Shown one piece after another: positions 36,324 through 45,314 of a stretch of 64,000 bases of DNA (position 1 is the stretch's first letter; each line of letters starts with the position of its first letter). The position numbers were made by a program, and so were the translations under genes. Source of the stretch: Nostoc sp. PCC 7107 (GTDB lineage Bacteria > Cyanobacteriota > Cyanobacteriia > Cyanobacteriales > Nostocaceae); assembly GCF_000316625.1 (NCBI RefSeq), contig NC_019676.1:2326501-2390500 (forward strand), written 5' to 3'. The notes under the pieces are model-generated. The model had not been told where the DNA came from. It saw nothing but the letters and a program-made list of their open reading frames with translations, and made no database searches.

Positions 36324-36352
36324 GGTTTTTGAGAAATTAACAATTTCAGGCT

Positions 36353-37759
36353 TTATTCAATCACAAAAGATTGAATCATTTTTTCCGCTACGGGCAAAAA
36401 TTTATGGTAATCTTCCAAGGTTGCAGTATAAGTAATAATATAAGCATTATCATTTTGTAAAGTCCAAACTTGCAGACTTTTTAACCGACCAGTATCACTT
36501 TTCCCTGTAAATACTAGTTGGTTAGCCCGTTTATTTGCCAGTGTGGTTTCATTGGAACTTTCTATTTGAGCATCATCTATAGTATTTTTAACTTCTCGAA
36601 TAAATAAATCTTTTGACTCATCTAAAGTACTAGCAAGTGGTTCGACTCTAATAGTCAAAAGTTCAGGAAACTGGTCAGCATGACTTTGTTTAGGTGATAA
36701 AAAAGTAACTATATCTTGAGTCACAGCGTTAGGTGTTGCTTGGACTGCCCAATTATCAGGATAGTTAATTTTTATTCCCTGAGCAGCATAGTTGAGAAAG
36801 TTAGTTGTATTAATTTTGATTTGAGATAAAATTATCGCTGCGACTGCAACTGCTGCGGCTGTAATTCCTAACCCCATCAAAAATTTTTTTGGCAAAGATT
36901 GTTGCAGCTTAGTTAATGGTGCTTTGTCCAACATTTCTAATGCTTGCAATACTGACTCGGCTGTAGGGTAACGCTGACGAAAATCATAGCGCACCATTTT
37001 ATCTAAAATACTGGCAAACTGTGGGCTAACTTTGACTTTGTTACGCCAATCAATTTCCCCCGTAGCCGGGTTTCTGGGTAATGAGTGACTACCACCAGCC
37101 GGATTTATCCCTGTTAAAGCCAGGATAGCAATGATGCCCACTGCATAGATATCGCTACTGAGATGGGGATTGCTATTAGCTTGTTCACTAGGCATATAAC
37201 CAGGTGTACCAATAGCAACAGTAAAACTTGTTTGCCCAGAGGTGCTAGTCATTTGGGTACTAACTTGTTTAACTGCACCAAAGTCAATTAACACTATTTT
37301 GCCATCTGATTCTCTGCGGCGAATATTCTCCGGTTTAATGTCACGATGAATAACATGATTTTGATGCACAAATGCTAAAACCGCCAGTATATCTTTTAAC
37401 AGTTGAATAACAGCAGATTCAGTTAATTTATCACTGAAAGGCGGGAGTTCTTGTTTGAGATCATGACCGGGAATAAATTCTTGTACTAAAAAGAATTCTT
37501 TTTCTTCGGCAAAGTGAGCCAATAATTGCGGGATTTGGTCATGTTTCCCTAACATTTCCAAAATAGCGGCTTCTAAATCAAAAAAGCGTTTAGCTGCATT
37601 TAAGGTATAGGGATCATTCGCCATTGGCTTAAATTGCTTGACAACACACTGGGGATTTCCCGGTCGTTGCATATCTTGAGCTACAAAAGTCGTGCCAAAT
37701 CCTCCCCGCCCCAATTGAGTCAGAATTTGGTAGCGTCCCCCGACCGTTTGACCCAGCAT
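36353..37759 (-). CDS. Serine/threonine protein kinase with extracytoplasmic PsbP-like domain
   Basis: A 468-residue Hanks-type kinase. The catalytic domain (about 10-280) has GRGGFG, an ATP-anchoring K41, HRDIKPEN (138-145), DFG (159-161) and GTPGYMPSEQ. A transmembrane segment spans about 292-312. The C-terminal about 155 residues lie outside and contain INYPDNWAVQATPNA with a closing KMIQSFVIE, a pattern resembling PsbP/DUF1795 lipid- or thylakoid-lumen-type domains. The architecture suggests that an external cue is passed to the cytosolic kinase. Such kinases are abundant in Nostoc. It converges on the secreted-protein gene. Confidence 0.88.
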   Translation of the reverse strand: MLGQTVGGRYQILTQLGRGGFGTTFVAQDMQRPGNPQCVVKQFKPMANDPYTLNAAKRFFDLEAAILEMLGKHDQIPQLLAHFAEEKEFFLVQEFIPGHDLKQELPPFSDKLTESAVIQLLKDILAVLAFVHQNHVIHRDIKPENIRRRESDGKIVLIDFGAVKQVSTQMTSTSGQTSFTVAIGTPGYMPSEQANSNPHLSSDIYAVGIIAILALTGINPAGGSHSLPRNPATGEIDWRNKVKVSPQFASILDKMVRYDFRQRYPTAESVLQALEMLDKAPLTKLQQSLPKKFLMGLGITAAAVAVAAIILSQIKINTTNFLNYAAQGIKINYPDNWAVQATPNAVTQDIVTFLSPKQSHADQFPELLTIRVEPLASTLDESKDLFIREVKNTIDDAQIESSNETTLANKRANQLVFTGKSDTGRLKSLQVWTLQNDNAYIITYTATLEDYHKFLPVAEKMIQSFVIE

Positions 37760-37903
37760 GAAGTTTCCCCTCTCTTTGAGAATAACTACTCACTGATTTG
37801 TTAATCTTGATTTTTGCACATACAGCAGAATTAAGAATCAGAATCAGCTTTTTATCTGTCATCAAGTGCTAAATGCTAACTGGTAGCCAGTAGAGTTGAC
37901 ATA

Positions 37904-37979
37904 TAGCAATCCGGTTTGATGTGTAAACTACTCGTAGAAACAGGGAGTAGATGTGTAAGCAACTCATTGAGGATTGCTA
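37904..37979. repeat. MITE-like palindrome with TAGCAATCC ends
   Basis: A 76-bp element flanked by 9-bp perfect inverted ends, TAGCAATCC (37904-37912) and GGATTGCTA (37971-37979). Inside is a second nested inverted repeat (CTACTC...GAGTAG). It is non-coding and lies between the Ser/Thr kinase and the GT2-TPR gene. Confidence 0.6.
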
Positions 37980-38058
37980 GATTAATTATGATTGCTGAAT
38001 TCTGGAAACTGCATCTCCTATGTTTAATAAATACAAGTAAATCAGTTGAAGTTTGCTT

Positions 38059-39306
38059 ATGAGTATTAGTCTGTGCATGATTGTTAAAAATGAAGAAATT
38101 GCGTTGCCGAAGTGCCTGAATAGTGTTAAAGATTTTGTTGATGAAATGGTAGTGTTAGATACAGGCTCTAGCGATCGCACTGCCGAAATTGCCCAACAAT
38201 TCGGGGCGAAAGTACATCATTTTCAATGGTCAAATAACTTTAGTACTGCCCGCAATGCAGCTTTAAAATATGTCACTGGTGATTGGGTACTGGTTTTAGA
38301 TGCGGATGAGATACTGGCTCCCAGCATTGTGCCACAGTTGCAAGAGGTAATCCAAAGTGATGAATATATCTTAATTAACCTGGTTCGCCAAGAAGTAGGT
38401 GCAATTCAATCTCCCTATTCTTTAGTTTCACGCTTGTTTCGCCATCATCCCGAAATTCGCTTTGAACGGCCTTATCATGCTTTAGTCGATGACAGTGTAG
38501 CGGCAATTTTACAAAAAGAACCTCATTGGCAAGTGGGTTATTTGCAGGGTGTAGCGATTCTGCATACAGGATATCAAAAGAGTGCGATCGCCCAAAATAA
38601 TAAATCGGCCAAAGCTCAAGCTGCAATGCTAGAGTTTCTTTCCACTCATCCCAATGATCCTTATGTTTGCAGTAAATTAGGTGCGCTCTACGTTGAAACT
38701 GGCAAAATCTCTCAAGGTATTGAGTTATTGCAACGTGGACTCAACCAAGCAACTGGTAAGTCAATACAGCAGCAAAACCTAGCTTGTATGGCTGCAAATC
38801 AATCAGAAGACAACTACGAAATCTTATATGAACTCCACTATCATTTAGGCATTGCATATAATCATTTAAAAAAGCCGCAACTATCCCTAGAACATTATCA
38901 AGCTGCCATTAAATTACCAATTTATCCGATGCTGAAATTGGGAGCATATAATAATTTAGGCAACTTACGTAAAGATGCAGGCGATTTAAACGGTGCCAAA
39001 AAAGCTTACGAAACAGCTTTAAAGATTGATCCAGATTTTGTGACTGGACATTATAACTTAGGCATGACATTAAAGGCTTTGAATTTGTTCACTGATGCGA
39101 TCGCTTGTTATCAAAAAGCCATCAGATTGAATCCTTATTATGCAGAAGCATATCAAAATTTAGGTGTAGTACAGCTAAAAGTTGGCAATCTCCAAGCCAG
39201 TAAGACAGCTTTTAAAAATGCGATTCTGCTACACGAACAGCAGCATAATCTCGAAGAAGCCAAAAGACTGCGCCAAGGTTTATACGAGATTGGATTAATC
39301 AGGTAA
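38059..39306 (+). CDS. GT2 glycosyltransferase fused to TPR repeats
   Basis: A 415-residue fusion. Residues about 1-190 form a GT2 domain: SISLCMIVKNEEIALPKCLN, MVVLDTGSSDRTAEIAQQFG, and the metal motif LDADEILAPSIVPQLQ near residue 85. After a linker, residues about 195-400 carry TPR-type repeats (for example AKKAYETALKIDPDFVTGHY, then LGMTLKALNLFTDAIACYQ). Cyanobacteria have many such GT2-TPR proteins; TPRs likely recruit the acceptor or a partner protein. The start is the ATG at 38059, two codons inside the longest frame. The acceptor is unknown. Confidence 0.85.
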   Translation: MSISLCMIVKNEEIALPKCLNSVKDFVDEMVVLDTGSSDRTAEIAQQFGAKVHHFQWSNNFSTARNAALKYVTGDWVLVLDADEILAPSIVPQLQEVIQSDEYILINLVRQEVGAIQSPYSLVSRLFRHHPEIRFERPYHALVDDSVAAILQKEPHWQVGYLQGVAILHTGYQKSAIAQNNKSAKAQAAMLEFLSTHPNDPYVCSKLGALYVETGKISQGIELLQRGLNQATGKSIQQQNLACMAANQSEDNYEILYELHYHLGIAYNHLKKPQLSLEHYQAAIKLPIYPMLKLGAYNNLGNLRKDAGDLNGAKKAYETALKIDPDFVTGHYNLGMTLKALNLFTDAIACYQKAIRLNPYYAEAYQNLGVVQLKVGNLQASKTAFKNAILLHEQQHNLEEAKRLRQGLYEIGLIR

Positions 39307-39553
39307 AGACTCATTTCCATTTGAGATTTGAGATTTTGGATGAGAAACTTGATGGGCTATTCCAGAATTTGGGATTGGGGCAACTTGTGAGTCGGAAAAT
39401 TACGTAATAATAAAAGAAGAGTATTTTTTTGGCAGAGATATTGAGTATCAAATTCATACTTAATATCTTGCTGAAAACTAATGATTGCCTCTTTGAGCAT
39501 TAATTAAGCATTTTAGAGGACTCACAAGCTAAAAACCTTATAAATTCGAGATA

Positions 39554-40741
39554 ATGCGCGTAATTTTGATGACAGGCAAAGGCGGTGTGGGAAAAACCTC
39601 TGTTGCTGCCGCTACAGGACTTCGTTGTGCAGAACTTGGCTACCGTACACTCGTTTTGAGTACAGATCCTGCACACTCCCTAGCTGATAGTTTTGATTTA
39701 GACCTGGGTCATGCACCCAAACAAATTCGCCCAAATTTATGGGGTGCAGAACTGGATGCACTGCAAGAACTCGAAGGTAACTGGGGTGCGGTGAAGCGCT
39801 ACATTACCCAAGTTTTACAGGCGCGAGGTTTGGACGGAGTCCAGGCGGAAGAATTGGCGATTTTACCAGGTATGGATGAAATTTTCAGCTTGGTAAGAAT
39901 GAAACGCCACTATGATGAAGGGGATTTTGATGTTCTGATAATTGATTCAGCCCCCACAGGTACAGCTTTGCGTTTATTGAGTTTGCCAGAAGTCGGTGGC
40001 TGGTATATGCGCCGCTTTTACAAACCGTTTCAAAATATCTCGGTAGCACTGCGTCCTTTAGTGGAACCAATTTTTAAACCCATTGCGGGTTTTTCCTTAC
40101 CTGACAAAGAGGTAATGGATGCACCTTACGAGTTTTATGAACAAATTGAAGCGTTGGAAAAAGTATTAACAGATAATACTCAAACCTCTGTGCGTCTTGT
40201 CACCAATCCAGAGAAGATGGTGATTAAAGAATCACTACGCGCTCATGCTTATTTAAGCTTGTACAATGTGGCTACAGATTTAGTCATTGCTAATCGGATT
40301 ATTCCTCCAGAAGTAGAAGATCCATTCTTTCAGCGTTGGAAACAAAATCAAGAAGAATATCGTCAAGAAATTCACGAAAATTTTCATCCTCTACCTGTCA
40401 AAGAAGTTCCACTTTTCTCAGAAGAAATGTGTGGTTTGGCAGCCCTCGAAAGACTGAAGGATATTCTCTACAAAGACGAAGACCCTAGTCAAGTTTATTA
40501 CAAAGAAACAACAGTTAGAGTGGTGCAAGAACAAAACGAATACAGTTTAGAACTGTATTTACCAGGTATCCCAAAACACCAAATACAACTCAGTAAAACA
40601 GGTGATGAGTTAAACATTACAATTGGCAACCATCGCCGCAACCTAGTACTGCCGCAAGCTTTGGCAGCATTACAACCTGCTAGTGCCAAGATGGAAGAAG
40701 ATTATTTAAGAATCCGCTTTGTCAATAATACTAGAGTCTAA
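39554..40741 (+). CDS. get3d: Get3d-type ArsA/TRC40 ATPase with alpha-crystallin-like tail
   Basis: A 395-residue ATPase of the GET3/TRC40/ArsA superfamily. The deviant P-loop [17 protein letters not shown] is followed by the [12 protein letters not shown] switch, [19 protein letters not shown] and later the ATPase-core [15 protein letters not shown]. After residue about 315 a small beta-sandwich resembling the alpha-crystallin/Hsp20 domain follows ([20 protein letters not shown]...). This architecture matches the Get3d group described in photosynthetic organisms, including Nostoc. Get3 proteins target tail-anchored membrane proteins; the client of Get3d is not firmly established. It is alone on the plus strand with a good terminator behind it. 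Confidence 0.88.
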   Translation: MRVILMTGKGGVGKTSVAAATGLRCAELGYRTLVLSTDPAHSLADSFDLDLGHAPKQIRPNLWGAELDALQELEGNWGAVKRYITQVLQARGLDGVQAEELAILPGMDEIFSLVRMKRHYDEGDFDVLIIDSAPTGTALRLLSLPEVGGWYMRRFYKPFQNISVALRPLVEPIFKPIAGFSLPDKEVMDAPYEFYEQIEALEKVLTDNTQTSVRLVTNPEKMVIKESLRAHAYLSLYNVATDLVIANRIIPPEVEDPFFQRWKQNQEEYRQEIHENFHPLPVKEVPLFSEEMCGLAALERLKDILYKDEDPSQVYYKETTVRVVQEQNEYSLELYLPGIPKHQIQLSKTGDELNITIGNHRRNLVLPQALAALQPASAKMEEDYLRIRFVNNTRV

Positions 40742-41064
40742 TTCTCTGGTAAAAAGACTCAAATACAACTGAATACTTAATAGTAGAGACAGATAATTTT
40801 TCTTGTCTCTACTTTTTTCTCAAAATATAAATATCTGCTTATTTGAACTTTTTAACCAACAAAAATTTATCGAAAATCTATAAATAGAAGACAAACTTTT
40901 TATAAAAAAAATAATGTGAAAACCTGTAACAAAAACCTCAGAGTATTTACTGTATTTTGACCGTGGTTTTACTGTAGACAAATAGATTATCAAAAACTCA
41001 CAATGATTCTAGATTTATGGATGACTCGTTATTTAATTTCTGATTTTTTTAAAATTTAAAAACA
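40742..41064. other. Spacer after get3d
   Basis: About 320 bases, AT-rich, containing the terminator at 40782-40818. No gene is seen; the rest likely holds the promoter of the phytochrome-like kinase. Confidence 0.4.
40782..40818 (+). terminator. Rho-independent terminator of get3d
   Basis: AGTAGAGACA (40782-40791) pairs perfectly with TGTCTCTACT (40804-40813), followed by a run of T. The hairpin starts 41 bases after the get3d stop. Confidence 0.8.
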
Positions 41065-44000
41065 ATGTCTCAAATAGCTGATCTAACCTGGCAAACAAGA
41101 CCAGATCAAGAGAGTCTTCTACGCCGAATTACAAACCGTATTCGTCAAACATTAGAGTTAGAAGAAATTATTGCAACAACAACAGCAGAAGTACGCTACT
41201 TGTTGGGAACTGACCGAGTAATGATTTATCAGTTTCATACTGATGGTAGTGGTCAAGTCGTTGGTGAGTCAATTTATGAACAGCGTTTACCTTCACTGTT
41301 AGGGCTAAATTTTCCAGCCGATGATATTCCGCCCCATGCCCGTGAACTGTTTATTAAGTCTAAGGTACGTTCTATTGTGAATTTGGAATTGCAGCAGATT
41401 GGCCATAGTCCGTTGATTCCTTTAGACACAGGCGAACTGAAACCAGAAGATATTCGTTACCGCCCAGTAGATCCTTGCCATGCTGAATATTTAACGGCTA
41501 TGGGAGTTAAATCTAGTGTAGTAGCGCCAATTTTTCATCAAGAGCAACTTTGGGGGCTGTTAGTATCTCATAATTCCCAAGGGCATTCGATTTCAGAATA
41601 TGAATTAGCAGCGATGCAAATGGTAGTAGATCAATTATCAGTAGCGATCGCTCAAAGTAATCTGCTCACCCAAGCCCGCGCTAAAGCAGAACGGGAAAGT
41701 GTGATTAATCGCATTGCAACTCTCCTGCATTCACTCCCTACCATTGTTTTACAACCAGCCTTAGAAGCAACTGTAGCTGCTTTTAAAGGTTCTGGTGGCA
41801 GATTGTGTATAAGAAACGAGGCTTTTAACCTCCAAAATGGTCATGCAAAGAGTCTCAACGAATGTTTAATCCCAGGTAGTAATTGCATTCAGGTTTACAC
41901 CTGTGGACAACAGCCAGAAATTCCTGAAGAAACTATCTATCCTTTCATGGAGCAGTATAGTGTCTGGCAACAACATTATGAGTCGAAAGTATACGACGTT
42001 TGGGCAATTAATGATATTTATCAAACCTCGAATTTGCGAACTTTGCAACTGGCTTTTCAGCCAACCAAAATTCGCAGCCTGCTAATGATTCCCCTGTATT
42101 ATCGTCAGCAGTTAGTCGGCTACTTGAGCATTTTTCGAGATGAAATAGACACAGAAACCTTGTGGGCTGGTCAAATTGACCGCGATCGCCGCCAGCGTTT
42201 TCCCCGTCTGTCATTTGATATCTGGAAAGAATCAAAAACAGCCCAAGCGCAACAATGGACAGCAACAGAAATTGAATTAGCGAGAGAAATCGCTAAACAT
42301 TTTGCCTCAGCAATTCAACAATATGAACTTTATCAACAAGTACAAGGCTTTAATCATAATTTAGAACATCAAGTCAAAAGGCGTACACTTGAATTGCAAC
42401 GCACATCAGAACAACAACAAGCTGTGTTTGGTGTGATTGCCAAAATTCGTGAGTCTTTAAATATCGACACAATTTTTCAAATCACTACCCAAGAAGTCTG
42501 TCTGTTAGTTAAAGCTGATCGCGTTTCGGTTTATCGCTTTACAGAAGAATGGGGTGGCGAATTTGTCGGAGATTTTGAAGCTGCTAGTCCACATTGGACA
42601 AATGAAGCCAAAATTAGGGTAAATACCATTTGGAATGACACTTACCTCCAAAACACAGCAGGAGGACGTTACCGCCATAACGAAACATTTGCCGTCGATG
42701 ATATCTATAAAATGGGCTTTACTCAGTGCCATGTAGATAATTTAGAGTATTATCATATTCATGCTTTCGTCCTAGCTCCTATTTTTGTCGGGCAGAAACT
42801 GTGGGGCTTACTTTGCACCTACCAACATTCTGGTTCCCGTGAATGGAAACCTTCGGAAGTTAGTTTTCTCAGCCAAATTGCGGCTCAATTGGGCATAGCA
42901 TTGCAACAAGCCCAGTTACTCATGCAAACTCAGCAACAAGCCGCTGATTTGCGGAAAGCCGCAGAACAACGACAAATATTGTTTGAAGTAGTTGCCAAAC
43001 TACGAGAATCTCTGGACTTAGAGACAATTTTTAGTGCAACGGCTCATGAAGTTCGCCGCACTTTAAATGCTGACCGAGTTGTTGTTTATCGCTTTGATCC
43101 GAATGCCGAACTAGATGAGGGTGAAGTAGTTGCCGAGGATATTTTACCTGGGTTTATCTCGACGATCGCTTTAAAAATTCAAGATACTTGCTTTAAGCAA
43201 AAATATATTGCCTTGCATCGTCAGGGAAGGGTACATGTGATTACGGACGTTCACAACTCTGGACTCAACCCTTGTTACTTGAATATGCTGGAGAAACTTC
43301 AGGTAGAAGCCAATTTGGTAGTTCCTCTCGCCAAAGGTAATGAACTCTGGGGTTTGTTGTGTATTCATCAGTGTGACCAACCGCGTGAATGGCAAGCTTC
43401 GGAAATTCAATTTGCAACTCAAGTAGCTACTCAACTTTCTGTTGCACTAGAGCAAGCTGATTTGCTCTCCCAGACCAAACAGCAAACCCAACAATTAGCT
43501 GAGGCTCTGCACGAACTACAAACAACCCAAACTCAACTTATCCAAACCGAAAAAATGTCTTCACTGGGTCAGTTAGTCGCGGGTGTTGCCCATGAAATCA
43601 ATAATCCGGTGAATTTTATCTATGGCAATTTATCCCATGTCCGAGAGTATGCTGATGATTTACTGGCAATGCTAAATCTGTATCAGAAACAATATCCCAA
43701 TCCCAGTTTAGAAATTTGCGATCGCCTCGAAGATATTGATTTAGAATTTCTCTCAGAAGATTTGCCGAAAACTCTCTCCTCAATGAGCGTTGGTGTGGAA
43801 CGTATCCGACAAATTGTGATGTCCTTACGTAATTTCTCCCGCCTTGATGAAGCTGAAATGAAGGTAGTCAACATTCATGAAGGACTGGATAGTACACTGC
43901 TGATTTTACAGCACCGCCTGAAATCAAAATCAGATAGTGCTGACATTCAAGTCATCCAAGAATATGGTGATTTGCCATTGGTAGAGTGTTATGCAGGGCA

Positions 44001-44367
44001 ACTCAACCAAGTATTTATGAATGTGTTGAGTAATGCGATCGATGCTTTAGAATATCACCCAGAATCAGCAACTCATCAACATCAAATTACTATTCGCACT
44101 ACTGTTAGTGAGATAAACAACAATATACCTAGCGTAGTGATTTACATTAAAGATAATGGTGTAGGCATCCCGGAAGCTGTGAAAACCCGCGTCTTTGACC
44201 CATTTTTCACAACTAAACCCGTGGGTAAAGGTACAGGTTTGGGGCTATCCATTAGTTATCAAATTGTCGTAGAAAAGCACGGCGGTATTTTTCAATGCGA
44301 TTCCCAACCAGGGCAAGGCACAGAATTTCGCATTGAAGTGCCTATTCAGCAAAGTATTCATACTTGA
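41065..44367 (+). CDS. Knotless-phytochrome-like multi-GAF sensor histidine kinase
   Basis: A 1100-residue photoreceptor-type kinase. The first GAF (about 20-200) carries the phytochrome FPADDIPPHARELF motif and a bilin-type cysteine C138 in DPCHAEYL, and no PAS/knot precedes it. A second, PHY-like GAF (about 205-420) contains LSIFRDEIDTETLWAG. A third GAF (about 450-625) has a cyanobacteriochrome-style C555 in QCHVDNL, and the fourth (about 640-810) has C737 in PCYLNML, with Tyr in place of His. A HisKA domain follows with H843 (AGVAHEINNP) and an HATPase domain (DNGVGIPE, GKGTGLGLSI). It recalls Nostoc All2699, but orthology is not shown. No response regulator is adjacent. Confidence 0.88.
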   Translation: MSQIADLTWQTRPDQESLLRRITNRIRQTLELEEIIATTTAEVRYLLGTDRVMIYQFHTDGSGQVVGESIYEQRLPSLLGLNFPADDIPPHARELFIKSKVRSIVNLELQQIGHSPLIPLDTGELKPEDIRYRPVDPCHAEYLTAMGVKSSVVAPIFHQEQLWGLLVSHNSQGHSISEYELAAMQMVVDQLSVAIAQSNLLTQARAKAERESVINRIATLLHSLPTIVLQPALEATVAAFKGSGGRLCIRNEAFNLQNGHAKSLNECLIPGSNCIQVYTCGQQPEIPEETIYPFMEQYSVWQQHYESKVYDVWAINDIYQTSNLRTLQLAFQPTKIRSLLMIPLYYRQQLVGYLSIFRDEIDTETLWAGQIDRDRRQRFPRLSFDIWKESKTAQAQQWTATEIELAREIAKHFASAIQQYELYQQVQGFNHNLEHQVKRRTLELQRTSEQQQAVFGVIAKIRESLNIDTIFQITTQEVCLLVKADRVSVYRFTEEWGGEFVGDFEAASPHWTNEAKIRVNTIWNDTYLQNTAGGRYRHNETFAVDDIYKMGFTQCHVDNLEYYHIHAFVLAPIFVGQKLWGLLCTYQHSGSREWKPSEVSFLSQIAAQLGIALQQAQLLMQTQQQAADLRKAAEQRQILFEVVAKLRESLDLETIFSATAHEVRRTLNADRVVVYRFDPNAELDEGEVVAEDILPGFISTIALKIQDTCFKQKYIALHRQGRVHVITDVHNSGLNPCYLNMLEKLQVEANLVVPLAKGNELWGLLCIHQCDQPREWQASEIQFATQVATQLSVALEQADLLSQTKQQTQQLAEALHELQTTQTQLIQTEKMSSLGQLVAGVAHEINNPVNFIYGNLSHVREYADDLLAMLNLYQKQYPNPSLEICDRLEDIDLEFLSEDLPKTLSSMSVGVERIRQIVMSLRNFSRLDEAEMKVVNIHEGLDSTLLILQHRLKSKSDSADIQVIQEYGDLPLVECYAGQLNQVFMNVLSNAIDALEYHPESATHQHQITIRTTVSEINNNIPSVVIYIKDNGVGIPEAVKTRVFDPFFTTKPVGKGTGLGLSISYQIVVEKHGGIFQCDSQPGQGTEFRIEVPIQQSIHT

Positions 44368-44406
44368 AGTGCTGAGTAAAATTTAATCGTTGATGATCAG
44401 CACTTC
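44366..44406 (+). terminator. Hairpin between phytochrome-like kinase and mpg
   Basis: GAAGTGCTGA (44366-44375) is the exact complement of TCAGCACTTC (44397-44406). It begins within the kinase stop codon. No strong T-run follows. Confidence 0.5.
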
Positions 44407-44420
44407 TGGGGTAAAAGAGT

Positions 44421-45026
44421 ATGACTGCTTGCATTGATGCAGCTTGGCTGAGTCGTCCCTCAACTTTACTGGCATCTGAACTTATTGGCTGTACTCTAGT
44501 ACGACAAATGCCAGATGGTAGTATTTTGCGAGGACTGATTGTCGAGACAGAGGCCTATGCAGCTGATGATCCGGCAATGCACGCTTATCGCAGCCGGACT
44601 ACTCGCAATCAGGTAATGTTTGGTGCTGCGGGTAAGGCTTATGTGTACTTAATTTATGGTGTTTACCACTGTTTGAATGTTGTCACTGACCAAGATGGAG
44701 TCGCTAGTGCAGTGCTTTTCCGTGCCTTGGAGTTAGAGCAAGTACCTATCTGGATTGACCATAAAGACAAACTAAAACCTCACCGTATTGCGGCTGGGCC
44801 AGGTAAACTTTGCCGCGCTTTGAAAATTGATCTGACATTGAATGCAGCACTTTTACAGTTTGGTCAACCACTCTGGTTAGAACACCGCCATCCTGAGTTT
44901 CAACAAAGGCTAGAAAAAGGAAATCTCACTTTAATTCAAACTACCCGGATTGGTTTAACCAAAGGAGTAGATTTGCCTTGGCGTTGGTATTTATTGAACA
45001 GTTCGGCTGTATCTAAAAAAGGATGA
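44421..45026 (+). CDS. mpg: DNA-3-methyladenine glycosylase (AAG/MPG family)
   Basis: A 201-residue base-excision repair glycosylase that removes alkylated purines such as 3-methyladenine and hypoxanthine. The family core is clear: the catalytic-Glu motif LRGLIVETEAYAADDPA near residue 40, MFGAAGKAYVYLIYGVYHCL, AVLFRALE, and the RIAAGPGKLCRALKID segment. The length is normal. It begins 54 bases after the sensor kinase on the same strand. Any link to light signalling is not supported by more than position. Confidence 0.95.
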   Translation: MTACIDAAWLSRPSTLLASELIGCTLVRQMPDGSILRGLIVETEAYAADDPAMHAYRSRTTRNQVMFGAAGKAYVYLIYGVYHCLNVVTDQDGVASAVLFRALELEQVPIWIDHKDKLKPHRIAAGPGKLCRALKIDLTLNAALLQFGQPLWLEHRHPEFQQRLEKGNLTLIQTTRIGLTKGVDLPWRWYLLNSSAVSKKG

Positions 45027-45189
45027 GCGATCGCTCTCAGTAATATTTTGTCTTGCTGTAGGATTCATTACTAACTACACCAATATCAGCCAGAATTTAA
45101 GCAGTATTGTGAAGGCTAAATATTCGTGTATAAATTTGTAGATGAATGCAACTATGCTGCGAGTGATTCATAGTTGCGTTTTCGTAATC

Positions 45190-45300
45190 GGCATTGCATA
45201 AATGCGAGATGAATTAAGCTTTTTAGTAAAGTGAACTATCGATTTTTTGCGCCTACCCTGCGGGTAGGCGCAAAATTTCATCCCGTTATTCAGCAACGCC
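45190..45300. repeat. MITE-like palindromic element, copy 2
   Basis: A 111-bp relative of the element at 11088-11183. The left end GGCATTGCATAAATGCGAGA and the right end TCATCCC...CAGCAACGCC match it. It contains an additional hairpin at 45245-45275. It has no clear target-site duplication. It lies between the convergent mpg and rtcB genes. Confidence 0.55.
45245..45275. terminator. Strong GC-rich hairpin inside the MITE-like element
   Basis: TTTTGCGCCTACCC (45245-45258) and GGGTAGGCGCAAAA (45262-45275) form a perfect 14-bp stem around TGC. Position between convergent genes suggests a bidirectional terminator, perhaps brought in by the element. Confidence 0.6.
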
Positions 45301-45314
45301 GTAAGGTGCTTCAT

